A stretch of DNA of 64,000 nt from Clostridium sp. C8-1-8 (lineage in GTDB: Bacteria; Bacillota; Clostridia; Clostridiales; Clostridiaceae). The notes under the pieces were generated by a model. The model made no database searches, was not told the origin of the DNA, and worked only from the letters and a program-made list of their open reading frames with translations. Each line of letters begins with the position of its first letter. Position 1 is the first letter of the stretch. A program made the position numbers and the translations under genes. Location of the stretch: positions 248,001 to 312,000 of the forward strand of contig NZ_JAABNO010000004.1 in assembly GCF_009928445.1 (NCBI RefSeq). The letters run 5' to 3'. Positions 52,836-62,410 of this stretch are shown piece after piece.

Positions 52836-54560
52836 ATGAAGAGAAAATCGATCGCTTTATTAAGTACAATACTTGCAGGAGCAATAGTTCTTACAGGATG
52901 TGGTACAAAGGACAGTGCGAAGAAAAACAATAATGCAGCTGCTTCACAAAAAGCTAATGAGGTAAAGAAAGCTACAGATGCAAGCAAGCTTCCTCAGGTT
53001 GCTAAGGACAGAAAGGACACTTTAATTGTTGGTGGTAATGCACCAAAAGGAAAGTTTAATCCAATTTATTCTGATTCAGTTTATGATGGATATGTAACTT
53101 CTCTTATTTTTGAAGGACTTATATCAAATGATGAACAAGGAAATCCAACTCAAGCATTAGCATCAAAGTGGGATATTTCTCAAGATGGTAAGACATATAC
53201 ATTTACATTAGTTGATAATGCTAAGTTCTCAGATGGAACACCTGTAACTGCTGATGACGTAGCTTTCACTTATACTGCATTATGTGATCCTAAGTATGAT
53301 GGACCAAGAACTGACGCTGTTGAAAAGCTTCAAGGTTACAAAGAATATAAAGAAGGCTCCGCTACTTCAGTTTCAGGTATAAAGGTTATAGATAAAAACA
53401 AAATTTCCTTCACTTTAACAGAAGTTAAAGGGCCTGGAATATATGATTTTGGTTATGGTATAATGCCAAAGTCTGTATACAACTTTGAAAAAGGAAATAT
53501 GCAAAAAATAAAGGATAGCTTCCTTAAACCAATAGGTGCTGGTCCATATAAGTTTGTAGATTTCAAACAAGGTGAATCAGTTTCTTTTGAAAAGAATGAT
53601 AATTACTATAAAGGCGCTCCAAAGATTGCAAAAATCATATACAAGGTAACAAACGATAAGACAAATGTTCAAGAACTATCAGCAGGGCAAGTTGATGTTA
53701 ACCAAGTCACAACAAATGCAAACACTGTAAAGATGGTTCAAGGTGCAGGATTCCTAGATCAACAAATATTCTCAGCTAACAACTATAGTTATATAGGATT
53801 AAATACAAGACTTCCAATGTTCTCTGATAAGAAGGTTCGTCAAGCTCTTATGTATGGAACAAGAAGAAAAGATTTTGTTGATTCATACTATCAAGGTTAT
53901 GCTACAGTAGCAAATACTCATAATGCACCAACATCATGGGTAGAACCAACAGGAATAAATGAATACACTTATGATTTAGATAAAGCTAATAAGTTATTAG
54001 ATGAAGCTGGATGGAAGCTGAATGCTTCTACAAAGATAAGAGAAAAAGATGGAAAACCATTCGAAGTTCACTGGTTAGCAACATCTGATAGTGCTGTAAT
54101 ACAAGCGCTTATTCCAATAGTTAAAGAAGACTGGACTAAACTTGGTATTAAGTTAGTAACTGATGCAATGGACTTTAACACTATTTCAGAAAAAGTTTAT
54201 GACAAACAAGACTACCAAATGTATGCTATGAGCTGGTCACTTTCAACAGATCCAGATCCATCAGGAATATTCTCTAAATCACAAGATGTGTTAGGTGGAT
54301 ATAACTCAGTTGGATGGCATCCAGATAAGTCTGAAGAGTTAATAACTAAAGGCTTAGGAACTACTGATCAAAAGGTTAGAAAAGAAGCTTACCAAGAATG
54401 GTGTAAGTTAATAAATGACGAAGTTCCTTATTTATTCTTATCAAATCCAAAGCAAATTTGGGCTGTAAGTTCAAAAGTTAAGAACTTAAATATATCTGCA
54501 TTTAGAGATTGGACATATGATATCTACAAAGTAGAATTAACTGATCCATCTGCTAAATAA
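52836..54560 (+). CDS. oppA: Peptide ABC transporter substrate-binding lipoprotein, OppA type
   Basis: Extracellular solute-binding protein family 5, captures peptides. Lipoprotein signal MKRKSIALLSTILAGAIVLTG with the lipidated Cys at about residue 22, then a low-complexity linker (KKNNNAAASQKANEVKKATDA). Mature domain: PKGKFNPIYSDSVYDGYV, LASKWDISQDGKTYTFTLVDNAKFSDGTPVTADDVAFTY, RQALMYGTRR, and DPDPSGIF. 574 aa. ATG 52836 behind GTAGGAAT. No permease or ATPase genes adjoin, so it either serves a distant transporter or acts as an orphan sensor. A strong terminator follows. Confidence 0.92.
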   Translation: MKRKSIALLSTILAGAIVLTGCGTKDSAKKNNNAAASQKANEVKKATDASKLPQVAKDRKDTLIVGGNAPKGKFNPIYSDSVYDGYVTSLIFEGLISNDEQGNPTQALASKWDISQDGKTYTFTLVDNAKFSDGTPVTADDVAFTYTALCDPKYDGPRTDAVEKLQGYKEYKEGSATSVSGIKVIDKNKISFTLTEVKGPGIYDFGYGIMPKSVYNFEKGNMQKIKDSFLKPIGAGPYKFVDFKQGESVSFEKNDNYYKGAPKIAKIIYKVTNDKTNVQELSAGQVDVNQVTTNANTVKMVQGAGFLDQQIFSANNYSYIGLNTRLPMFSDKKVRQALMYGTRRKDFVDSYYQGYATVANTHNAPTSWVEPTGINEYTYDLDKANKLLDEAGWKLNASTKIREKDGKPFEVHWLATSDSAVIQALIPIVKEDWTKLGIKLVTDAMDFNTISEKVYDKQDYQMYAMSWSLSTDPDPSGIFSKSQDVLGGYNSVGWHPDKSEELITKGLGTTDQKVRKEAYQEWCKLINDEVPYLFLSNPKQIWAVSSKVKNLNISAFRDWTYDIYKVELTDPSAK

Positions 54561-54572
54561 GAGCTTATAATT

Positions 54573-54599
54573 AAAGGGAGCAAATTTTGCTCCCTTTTT
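54573..54599 (+). terminator. Terminator of oppA
   Basis: AAAGGGAGCAAA/TTTGCTCCCTTT followed by TTG; a near-perfect stem right after the stop codon. Confidence 0.9.
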
Positions 54600-55022
54600 G
54601 ATTTGCTATAATTATTTTAACGTTTAATTATTTTTAATAATATGATAAAATATTTTTATAAGAGTAGCATGGACCAATTTATAATAAAAGTTGTATTTAT
54701 AAGTTTTTATATAAGAACTTATAAGAACTAAAAAATATATTTTGGATTCAATTTGTACCTACTTAAGGTGAATAAACTATGAAGATAAATTTAAATAATT
54801 TCTATAAATATAAATTCTATAATTTCAGTGGCTTAAATTACTATAATATATTAATTTAACTAAATTTTTTGATAAATTGTGTAAATATAATAATAAAGAG
54901 CTCCTATACCCAAACTCAATTTATACTTGTTCGAAAATATCTGTTTTTGATATTTCATGGCATGCATAAATTAATAGTTAATCTAGGAACTCTACAAATA
55001 ATGAAATAAGGAGATGTGTTAT
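54600..55022. other. AT-rich intergenic region
   Basis: Contains a 28-bp near-palindrome TTATAAGTTTTTATATAAGAACTTATAA (54702-54730 region, arms TTATAAGTT/AACTTATAA). No gene seen. Confidence 0.35.
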
Positions 55023-56177
55023 ATGCTAATTAAAAATGGGAAAGTTTTTACTATGGCTGGACAAGCTTTTGAATGTGGAAGCATTCTTGTAAAGGATGGA
55101 AAGATTGTAGAAGTTGGAGAGAACCTAAAGGTATATGATGAGCAAATTATCGATGCAAAAGGTGGATATGTAATTCCTGGAATGATTGATGCGCATACTC
55201 ATATAGGTGGCGAAGAAGAAAGTATGGGATTTGAAGGGCATGATATTAATGAGATGACTGATCCTATAACTCCTCATCTAAGAGCTTTAGATGGCGTTAA
55301 TCCAGTGGATGGAGCTTTTAGAAAAGCAGTTAAGGCTGGAGTAACTTCTGTACTTACTGGTCCAGGAAGTGCCAATGTTATTGGTGGACAATTTGTAGCT
55401 ATGAAAACTCAAGGAAACTGCATTGATGACATGATATTAAAGGAACCTGTGGCTATGAAGATAGCTTTTGGTGAAAATCCAAAGAGAGTATATAATGCAA
55501 AGGGTAAAGCTCCTATGACAAGAATGGCTACAGCGGCGCTTCTTAGGCAAACCTTGACTGAAACAAAGAATTATATAGGAAAGAAAAAGAAAGCCGAAGA
55601 AAAAGGCGAATTCTTTGAGATTAATCTTAAGTATGAAGCTTTAGTACCAGTTATAGAAGGAAAGATTCCGCTTAAGGCTCATGCTCATAGAGCAGATGAC
55701 ATATTGACAGCATTGAGAATAGCTAAGGAATTTAATGTTCCAATTACCTTAGATCACTGTACAGAAGGTCATCTAATAGTTGATAAGATAAAAGAATCTG
55801 GAGTTCCTGCCCTAGTAGGACCTACAATGACTTTTAGTACAAAGATAGAGCTTGCTAATAAAAGCTTTAGGACACCTATAGAGTTAATAAGAGCAGGAAT
55901 TAAGGTCGCTATAATAACAGATCACCCTGTTATACAAATAGAGCATTTACCTCTATGTGCTGCTTATGCAATGAAGGAAGGGTTAACCTTTGAAGAAGCT
56001 TTAAGCACAATAACTATAAATGCTGCAGAAATAGCTGGAATTGCGGATAGAGTTGGTAGCTTAGAACCTGGTAAGGATGCAGATATAGTAATACTAGATG
56101 GAAGTCCATTTGAAGTTGCTACAACTACTCTATATACAATAGTTGATGGTAAGGTTGTTTATAGTAAATTCGAATAA
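55023..56177 (+). CDS. Amidohydrolase (imidazolonepropionase-like metal-dependent hydrolase)
   Basis: 384 aa of the amidohydrolase superfamily. The N-terminal beta-sandwich (LIKNGKVFTMAGQAFECGSILVKDGKIVEVGE) leads to the metal site IDAHTHIG, later histidines in LKAHAHRADD and LDHCTEGH, and the last metal ligand Asp in IITDHPV. C-terminal NAAEIAGIADRVGSLEPGKDADIVILDG completes the composite domain. Substrate not assignable; imidazolonepropionase and dipeptidase relatives exist. ATG 55023 has AAGGAG at 9 nt; ATG 55014 abuts that site. Confidence 0.88.
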   Translation: MLIKNGKVFTMAGQAFECGSILVKDGKIVEVGENLKVYDEQIIDAKGGYVIPGMIDAHTHIGGEEESMGFEGHDINEMTDPITPHLRALDGVNPVDGAFRKAVKAGVTSVLTGPGSANVIGGQFVAMKTQGNCIDDMILKEPVAMKIAFGENPKRVYNAKGKAPMTRMATAALLRQTLTETKNYIGKKKKAEEKGEFFEINLKYEALVPVIEGKIPLKAHAHRADDILTALRIAKEFNVPITLDHCTEGHLIVDKIKESGVPALVGPTMTFSTKIELANKSFRTPIELIRAGIKVAIITDHPVIQIEHLPLCAAYAMKEGLTFEEALSTITINAAEIAGIADRVGSLEPGKDADIVILDGSPFEVATTTLYTIVDGKVVYSKFE

Positions 56178-56210
56178 AGGTTTAATTTATCGTTAAAATA
56201 GTATATAATT

Positions 56211-56246
56211 AATATAGCTTCTCTTTAGAGGGAAGCTATATTTTTT
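56211..56246 (+). terminator. Terminator of the amidohydrolase gene
   Basis: AATATAGCTTC / GAAGCTATATT with a TCTTTAGAGG loop and T6. Confidence 0.88.
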
Positions 56247-56385
56247 CGCCTAGGATACTTTGAAACAGCTAGGTATAAAGGTGAAGGTTCAATAACTTAA
56301 GAATTAAATATCTTGTTTTTTGAACAATTAAACTTATGAACTTCCTAAAAAAACATAGGTTGTTTTCTTAGAAAGGATTTTGATT

Positions 56386-58359
56386 ATGGGTAAAGCTTTG
56401 TTTGTTACAGAAAAACCATCTGTAGCCATGGAATTTATAAAGTTATTAAAAGTAAATGGTAAGAAAAGTGATGGATATGTAGAGGGGCAGGAGTCGATTT
56501 TTACATGGTGTGTTGGACACATGGTAACAATGTGTTATCCAGAAGCTTATGATGTTAAGTTTAAGAAGTGGAATTTGGCAGAATTGCCTTTTCTCCCTAA
56601 AGAGTATAAATATGATGTTATACCAAACGTAAAAAAGCAATTTGATACAGTTTCAAGATTATTAAATAGAGATGATGTTGATGTTATATATGTCTGTACG
56701 GACTCTGGGAGAGAAGGAGAATACATCTATAGGTTAGTTGATCAGATGGCTGGTACTCCCAATAAGGTGAAAAAGAGAGTTTGGATAGATTCGCAAACGG
56801 AAGAAGAAATCAAAAGAGGTATTAAGGAAGCAAAACCTCTTGACCAGTATGATTCCTTAGCAGCTTCAGCATATCTTAGAGCAAAGGAAGATTTTCTTTT
56901 AGGGATAAACTTTTCAAGATTGCTTACATTGATGTATGGGAGAAAAATATCTGAAGTTTTATCTGAGAATCATGTAGTAATTGCTGTAGGAAGAGTAATG
57001 AGCTGTGTTTTGGGAATAGTTGTGAACCGAGAAAGAGAAATAAGAAACTTTACTAAAACAAGCTTTTATAAGGTTAATGTGGAGTTAAAAAAGGAAGAAA
57101 ATGCTTTTGATGCAGAATGGAAAGCAGTGCAAGGCTCTAGGTATTATGAATCTCCTCTTTTGTATAATGATACTGGATTCAAAGCTAGAAATACAGCAGA
57201 AGAGCTTGTAACCAGTTTAAAACCTGCAGAACTTGCGCTTATAGATGAAGTCAAGAAGACTAAAGAGACAAAGTATGCTCCGCTTTTATTTAACTTGGCA
57301 GAATTACAGAATGAATGTACTAAAAGATTTAAGATAAGTCCTGATGAAACTTTAGGCGTAATTCAAAAGCTATATGAGAAAAAGCTATTAACGTATCCTA
57401 GAACTGATGCAAGAGTTATCTCTTCAGCAGTGGCTAAAGAGATAGGAAAGACGTTAAATAAGCTTACTAAATTCTCATACAATCCTAGTATTTCAGAAAA
57501 TGCTATGAAGATAATGAAGAACAATTGGACTAAGGATATAGTTAAAAGTAAATATGTTGATGATTCAAAGATAACGGACCACTATGCTATAATACCAACT
57601 GGTGAAGGAGAAGGGGCTGTAAGAACTCTAGGCAAGTTAGAGCGCGAAATTTTTGAATTAGTGGTAACAAGATTTTTAAGTATATTTTTCCCACCGGCCA
57701 AGTATTCTAAGCTTTCAATAACAGCTGATATAATGGGAGAAAAGTTTTTTAAGAGCATTAAAGTATGTATTGAAAGAGGATATTTAGATATTTTGAAAAG
57801 TGATAGTAAAGAAGATGATGACAATTCCTATCTATGGCTAAATGAGCTTAGAAAGGGTAATAAGCTTAAGATTGGACAGTTTACCATAAAAGAAGGAGAA
57901 ACAAGCCCGCCAAAGAGATATACATCAGGATCTATGGTTATAGCTATGGAAAATGCCGGTAAGCTAATAGAGGATGATGACTTGAGAGAGCAGATAAAGG
58001 GCTCAGGCATTGGGACCTCTGCTACAAGAGCTGAAATTATTAAAAAGCTTATTAATATCAATTACTTAACTGTTAACTCAAAAACACAGATACTAACACC
58101 AACTATAAAAGGTGAGATGATCTATGAGGTTATAAGCTCCTCAATCCCATCATTGCTTAACCCAATACTTACTGCAAGCTGGGAAAAAGGTTTAAAGATG
58201 GTATATGAAAAGGAAATAGAGCCATCTAACTTTATGGGTAAGCTTGAGGACTATACTAGAAACAATATCTTAAGAGTTAAGAGCCAAAACAATATAAATT
58301 TGCTATATAGAAAATTAATTAGTGTTAAAAATACATATTCTCCAATAGAAGCAAAGTAA
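56386..58359 (+). CDS. topB: DNA topoisomerase III (type IA)
   Basis: ATP-independent single-strand passage and decatenation. Toprim domain at about 1-150 (LFVTEKPSVAMEF, CTDSGREGEYIYRL with metal-binding Asp/Glu), AKEDFLLGINFSRLLT, and the catalytic Tyr in LTYPRTDARVI. 657 aa; no C-terminal zinc-finger cysteines. ATG 56386 lies 8 nt behind GAAAGGA; TTG 56380 is an alternative. Monocistronic, ended by a terminator shared with lrgB. Confidence 0.94.
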   Translation: MGKALFVTEKPSVAMEFIKLLKVNGKKSDGYVEGQESIFTWCVGHMVTMCYPEAYDVKFKKWNLAELPFLPKEYKYDVIPNVKKQFDTVSRLLNRDDVDVIYVCTDSGREGEYIYRLVDQMAGTPNKVKKRVWIDSQTEEEIKRGIKEAKPLDQYDSLAASAYLRAKEDFLLGINFSRLLTLMYGRKISEVLSENHVVIAVGRVMSCVLGIVVNREREIRNFTKTSFYKVNVELKKEENAFDAEWKAVQGSRYYESPLLYNDTGFKARNTAEELVTSLKPAELALIDEVKKTKETKYAPLLFNLAELQNECTKRFKISPDETLGVIQKLYEKKLLTYPRTDARVISSAVAKEIGKTLNKLTKFSYNPSISENAMKIMKNNWTKDIVKSKYVDDSKITDHYAIIPTGEGEGAVRTLGKLEREIFELVVTRFLSIFFPPAKYSKLSITADIMGEKFFKSIKVCIERGYLDILKSDSKEDDDNSYLWLNELRKGNKLKIGQFTIKEGETSPPKRYTSGSMVIAMENAGKLIEDDDLREQIKGSGIGTSATRAEIIKKLININYLTVNSKTQILTPTIKGEMIYEVISSSIPSLLNPILTASWEKGLKMVYEKEIEPSNFMGKLEDYTRNNILRVKSQNNINLLYRKLISVKNTYSPIEAK

Positions 58360-58372
58360 AATTGAATAAAAT

Positions 58373-58412
58373 AAAAAATGCACTGAAGAAAATTGCTTCA
58401 GTGCATTTTTTT
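58373..58412. terminator. Bidirectional terminator between topB and lrgB
   Basis: AAAAAATGCACTGAAG / CTTCAGTGCATTTTTT with AAAATTG loop. Confidence 0.9.
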
Positions 58413-58422
58413 CTATAAGTCA

Positions 58423-59136
58423 CTACTTATAAAAATGAATAAAATGATTTAGTAAGCTATATATACTTGGAGCAAGAAATACTGTCATTAAACCCGCGAT
58501 TCCTATAGATAGTGAACCCATAGCACCTTCTGTCTCTCCGATTTCTAGAGCTTTAGAGGTTCCCACAGCATGAGATGCTGTACCTAAAGAAATTCCTATA
58601 GCAACCTTGTTATGAATTTTGAAAAACTTACATATCAATGGACCTATCATAGCGCCGATTATTCCAGTTATTACAATAGCTACAACAGTTATTGGCACTA
58701 TACCATTGAGTTCACTGCTTATTTCCATACCTATAGGTGTTGTAACAGCCTTAGGTGCCAAAGATTTTATAATCACTGGATCTAATTTGAATGCATAGGA
58801 GAGTAATATAATACTAATTATTCCGACGGTACTTCCAACGAAGATTCCAATAAAAATAGGTAGTCCATAAGTTTTTAAAAGTTCAATTTGTTTGTACAAA
58901 GGTACAGCTAGTATCACTGTGGCAGGCCCTAAGAACATGTTTATAAACTGACCGCCTTGATTATAAGTTTTGAAATCAATCTTAAATAGTAAAAGAAAAC
59001 CAATTACTAAAGCAATAGATATTAATAATGGGTTAAATAAAGGGAAATTAGTTTTTTTATAAAGTAATAATCCGATTTCAAAGGCTAAAAGAGATATAAC
59101 TATGCCAAATAGAGCATTTCCTGTTAATATGTTCAT
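58423..59136 (-). CDS. lrgB: LrgB-family membrane protein
   Basis: Partner of the holin-like LrgA/CidA, implicated in control of murein hydrolase release or small-metabolite export. 237 aa, about seven helices. Family landmarks: FNPLLISIALVIGFLL, FLGPATVILAVPLYKQIELLK, PKAVTTPIGMEIS, and GTASHAVGTSKALEIGETEGAMGSLSIGI. ATG 59134-59136 behind AAGGAAG, 12 nt after the lrgA stop. Confidence 0.92.
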   Translation of the reverse strand: MNILTGNALFGIVISLLAFEIGLLLYKKTNFPLFNPLLISIALVIGFLLLFKIDFKTYNQGGQFINMFLGPATVILAVPLYKQIELLKTYGLPIFIGIFVGSTVGIISIILLSYAFKLDPVIIKSLAPKAVTTPIGMEISSELNGIVPITVVAIVITGIIGAMIGPLICKFFKIHNKVAIGISLGTASHAVGTSKALEIGETEGAMGSLSIGIAGLMTVFLAPSIYSLLNHFIHFYK

Positions 59137-59148
59137 AAAGACACTTCC

Positions 59149-59502
59149 TTAATTAGTTTTCATTAGCTTGGTCATAAGCTGTATCACAAAGCCAGTTACA
59201 GCTATCATTATGATTGTGCTAATTATACAAACAAGTAGAATTCTTCCCCAGGCACTTTTTAAAACATCCATAGATGTAAGTAGACCTACCCCTGCGGGTA
59301 TAAAGAAAAATGAAAGATGATCAAGAAAGAAATTTGCTACCGTCTCAACATAAGATAATTTAATAACTTTTGTTAAAAGTAGGACTAATAATAGAATCAT
59401 ACCAACTATATTTCCTGGGATAGGAAGAGACAGCGTTTTTGATATAAATTCACCAATAAAAAATATTACTAAGATTAAAAGTAATTCTCTAAATAATTTC
59501 AC
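59149..59502 (-). CDS. lrgA: LrgA/CidA-family holin-like protein
   Basis: 117 aa, four predicted helices. LPIPGNIVGMILLLVLL, FLDHLSFFFIPAGVGLLTSMD are the family signatures. GTG start 59500-59502 is right for the AGGAGGTG site (7 nt); an ATG frame from 59541 runs through that site and is rejected. First gene of the lrgAB pair. Confidence 0.9.
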   Translation of the reverse strand: MKLFRELLLILVIFFIGEFISKTLSLPIPGNIVGMILLLVLLLTKVIKLSYVETVANFFLDHLSFFFIPAGVGLLTSMDVLKSAWGRILLVCIISTIIMIAVTGFVIQLMTKLMKTN

Positions 59503-59738
59503 AAACCACACCTCCTCAAATACACTATTATAATTTAGCACCTTTTAACAAGAAGGTAAACTCCAGAATGTGACTTAATATTACATAGAAAACAATTTCA
59601 TTTGTAGTTACGATTAACTATATATACGAATTAGAAACATGCTCCTAAATACTCGAAATTTTAATGTAAAGCCAAAGTATATTTGAGAAAAGGGCATGAA
59701 AAAGAATATTTTAAGAAAGGAATATTGGTAAATTTCAA

Positions 59739-59789
59739 TAAAAAATCTATGCTTATAAGAAAATAGTTTCCCTTATAATGCATAGATTT
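59739..59789 (-). terminator. Terminator of the TPR membrane protein gene
   Basis: On the minus strand AAATCTATGCATTATAAG / CTTATAAGCATAGATTT then TTTTT. The remainder of 59503-59846 holds nothing recognised. Confidence 0.8.
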
Positions 59790-59846
59790 CGTGACTATAT
59801 GTATCCTTTATGAAGACTTAAATTATGTATGTTTTAAGATTATAGT

Positions 59847-60671
59847 TTACGCCTCTGTTATACTTAACTTTTCTAGTTCACTATCTATTATGTCCTTATT
59901 AAGATTGCTTAAAAAAGATTCCTCCAGTTTAGATGCTCGTTTAAGCAGCTCTATACTAGCGTCTTTCTTACCTTCTTCTGACAGTATTAAGGCTGAGAAG
60001 TAATAAGGCTCTGCAAAGTTGACATGCTCATTGATTAGTTTAATTAGTAGTTCTTTAGCTTTCTCATAATCACCAAGCTTGTAATATATTTCACCAAGGT
60101 TAGCTCTTATTATGGAACTGTCTTCATGCTTTGATAAAGCATCTTCATTGAATTTCAAAGCAGCATCCAAGTCACCTTTTACAATTAAGAAGTATCCAAG
60201 TGTTTCCAGTACAGAAGAAGTTCTATCAGAATCTTGTAAGGATTCAAGTACCTCTATAGCTTTATCAATGTTACTTTTTTTCCACTCTATCAATGCTTCA
60301 GCCATCTTTAGATTTTGTAAGTCCTTATCTTTGAATTTTCTTTCTGAAGTTAGTGTTGTGAACACTTTATCAGCTTCCATAACATCTCCGTGCTTTAGCT
60401 CAAGAAACACGTAATTGGCAATTATTCTTGATTTTGACACTTTAGTTAAAGCAGCTTTTTTATACCAACTAATAGCAGAATCATATCTATACTTTCTATA
60501 AGCACTATTTGCCATAAAAGCTGCTAACACATCACGATTCATAATAGCTTTAAAAACTATATATACCCAAAATAAAATGCTTCCAATTGTCGGATTTACA
60601 AAAAACATTATGGCGAAGATAGCTATAATAATTATAATGTCTTTGGAAAAGCCATTGCTTTTTTTTCCCAT
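59847..60671 (-). CDS. Membrane-anchored tetratricopeptide-repeat protein
   Basis: 274 aa. Two hydrophobic segments at about residues 11-42 (IIIIIAIFAIMFFVNPTIG, then ILFWVYIVFKAI) are followed by at least five TPR-like helical pairs (SAYRKYRYDSAISWYKKAAL, LETLGYFLIVKGDLDAALKF, ANLGEIYYKLGDYEKAKELL, AEPYYFSALILSEEGKKDASIELL). The repeats face the cytosol if the N-terminal pair forms a hairpin. ATG 60669-60671 behind CGGGGGAA. Role unknown. Confidence 0.85.
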   Translation of the reverse strand: MGKKSNGFSKDIIIIIAIFAIMFFVNPTIGSILFWVYIVFKAIMNRDVLAAFMANSAYRKYRYDSAISWYKKAALTKVSKSRIIANYVFLELKHGDVMEADKVFTTLTSERKFKDKDLQNLKMAEALIEWKKSNIDKAIEVLESLQDSDRTSSVLETLGYFLIVKGDLDAALKFNEDALSKHEDSSIIRANLGEIYYKLGDYEKAKELLIKLINEHVNFAEPYYFSALILSEEGKKDASIELLKRASKLEESFLSNLNKDIIDSELEKLSITEA

Positions 60672-60714
60672 AGTTAATTCCCCCGTTTAAGTAGTATTAT
60701 ATACAGATATACCA

Positions 60715-60756
60715 CTTCGTATAAAATTTATATTTTCGAAACGAAGTGGTACATCT
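60715..60756. repeat. Palindromic repeat, family A (clearest copy)
   Basis: AGATATACCACTTCGT and ACGAAGTGGTACATCT are complementary at 15 of 16 positions, 42 bp in all, 44 bp upstream of the TPR gene and after the ABC operon. No T tract directly follows. Confidence 0.65.
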
Positions 60757-60791
60757 TTAATTATACTATTTAAAGAGGCAAATTTAAACAA

Positions 60792-61586
60792 TCAATATTT
60801 CACTCTGATGAAATTTTCCAATATTGCAACTAATTTATACATAATATAAGCAATAATAGAGAGAATTATTATACTCATCATAACCATATCAAGTTGAGAA
60901 ATCTGTCCACCATATACTATAAGAAAACCTAATCCATCTTTTGCTACTAAGAATTCTCCCATTATAACGCCTACCCAGGACAAACCTACGTTAATTTTTA
61001 GAGCTGATATCATAGTTGGTATTGAGGCAGGCATAATCAAATGAGTAAGCATCTGAAGCTTGCTAGCACCAAAGGTTTTCATCAATTTAATCTTCTCTAC
61101 ATCAACTTCTTGGAAGCCTGCAAATACACCCATTATTGTAACTATTATCGATATTAGAAGTGCTATTACAATAATTGCTGTTATACCATTTCCTACCCAG
61201 AAGATTATTATTGGTGCAAGGGCAACCTTTGGTAGTGCATTTAATACTACAAGGTAAGGTTCCATAACTTTGGAGGCAAAATCACTCCACCATAGGGCTA
61301 TAGCTATTATAGTTCCTAGTACTGTACCAAGTACAAAGCCTAATATAGTTTCATAGCAGGTTACAAGGATATGCTTTACTAGAGTACCTTCACCATAAAA
61401 CTTTATTATTGATTTAACCACTCTTGAAGGAGTAGAGGTTAGGAAAGGGTCAATCCATTTCAAATCTCCAGCTATTTCCCACAAAGCTAAGAAAATAACT
61501 AATACTAATATTCTTACAAAGGCTAATTTTATCTTTGACTTACGGATCTCTTTTAGATACAATTCATGCTCTTGTTCATTATTCAT
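60792..61586 (-). CDS. ABC transporter permease, SsuC/TauC/ThiX type
   Basis: 264 aa, six helices, BPD_transp_1 domain. The ATPase-docking EAA loop is seen as ASKLQMLTHLIMPASIPTMI. A-L-P-K-V-A-L-A-P-I-I-I-F-W-V-G-N-G is the family landmark. It overlaps the ATPase gene by 8 nt. The substrate class (sulfonate, taurine, pyrimidine or similar) is unresolved. Confidence 0.9.
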   Translation of the reverse strand: MNNEQEHELYLKEIRKSKIKLAFVRILVLVIFLALWEIAGDLKWIDPFLTSTPSRVVKSIIKFYGEGTLVKHILVTCYETILGFVLGTVLGTIIAIALWWSDFASKVMEPYLVVLNALPKVALAPIIIFWVGNGITAIIVIALLISIIVTIMGVFAGFQEVDVEKIKLMKTFGASKLQMLTHLIMPASIPTMISALKINVGLSWVGVIMGEFLVAKDGLGFLIVYGGQISQLDMVMMSIIILSIIAYIMYKLVAILENFIRVKY

Positions 61587-62340
61587 CGTTCAAATCAAGC
61601 TCCTTCCATACTATATTAAAGTATTCTCTAAACGCTGTCTCATCTCTCCTTTTTAGAGGGGTAAGATCTTCATTAAAGTTTAGGATAAGCTCCTGTTTTA
61701 ATGAAGAAGGTCTTTTAGAGAGAATTTCTATTTTAGAAGAAGTAGATATTGCCTCAGATATATCATGGGTAACCATTACAGCTGTTTTGTTTTCTTGCTT
61801 TATTATTTGGAAGATTTCGTCGCATACCTTTAGTCGTGTCTGATAATCTAATGCTGAAAAAGGTTCGTCTAAAAGTAATATTTCTGGCTCAAGAGCTAAG
61901 GTTCTTATTAGAGCAGCTCTTTGTCTCATACCTCCAGATAATTGGCTGGGATAGCTCTTTTTGAATTTTGATAAGCCATACTGAGATAGTAGCTTATCTA
62001 CTTTTTCAATATTATCTTTTGTTAAGACCTTCTTTATCTTAAGACCAAGTGTTACATTGTCCCAAAGGTTTAACCATTCAAATAAGTTATCCTTTTGAAA
62101 CATATAGCCTACCCTGTCATGGTCACTTTGACTTTCTCCATTGAATAGTATTTCTCCTGAGGAAGGTTTAAGAAGTCCTGAGATTATATTAAGTAAAGTA
62201 GATTTGCCACAGCCTGAAGGACCTATGATGCTTACAAAATCGCCTTTATCTATAGTAATATTAATATCTTTTAAGGCTTCTATAACCGAATCGGGAGTAT
62301 GGAAATTCATATATATATTCTTAATTTCAAGCAGGGCCAT
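61579..62340 (-). CDS. ABC transporter ATP-binding protein, SsuB/TauB type
   Basis: 253 aa. Walker A GPSGCGKST (residues about 41-49), Q-loop MFQKDNL, signature LSGGMRQRAAL, Walker B ILLLDEPFSALD and H-loop VMVTHD are intact. ATG 62338-62340 behind GGTGG. Energises the adjoining permease. Confidence 0.93.
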   Translation of the reverse strand: MALLEIKNIYMNFHTPDSVIEALKDINITIDKGDFVSIIGPSGCGKSTLLNIISGLLKPSSGEILFNGESQSDHDRVGYMFQKDNLFEWLNLWDNVTLGLKIKKVLTKDNIEKVDKLLSQYGLSKFKKSYPSQLSGGMRQRAALIRTLALEPEILLLDEPFSALDYQTRLKVCDEIFQIIKQENKTAVMVTHDISEAISTSSKIEILSKRPSSLKQELILNFNEDLTPLKRRDETAFREYFNIVWKELDLNDE

Positions 62341-62410
62341 AATTTCACCACCTATTAAAAATTTGCCACGGATAAGGTGCTAATAATATCCGTGACAATA
62401 AAAACTGAAC

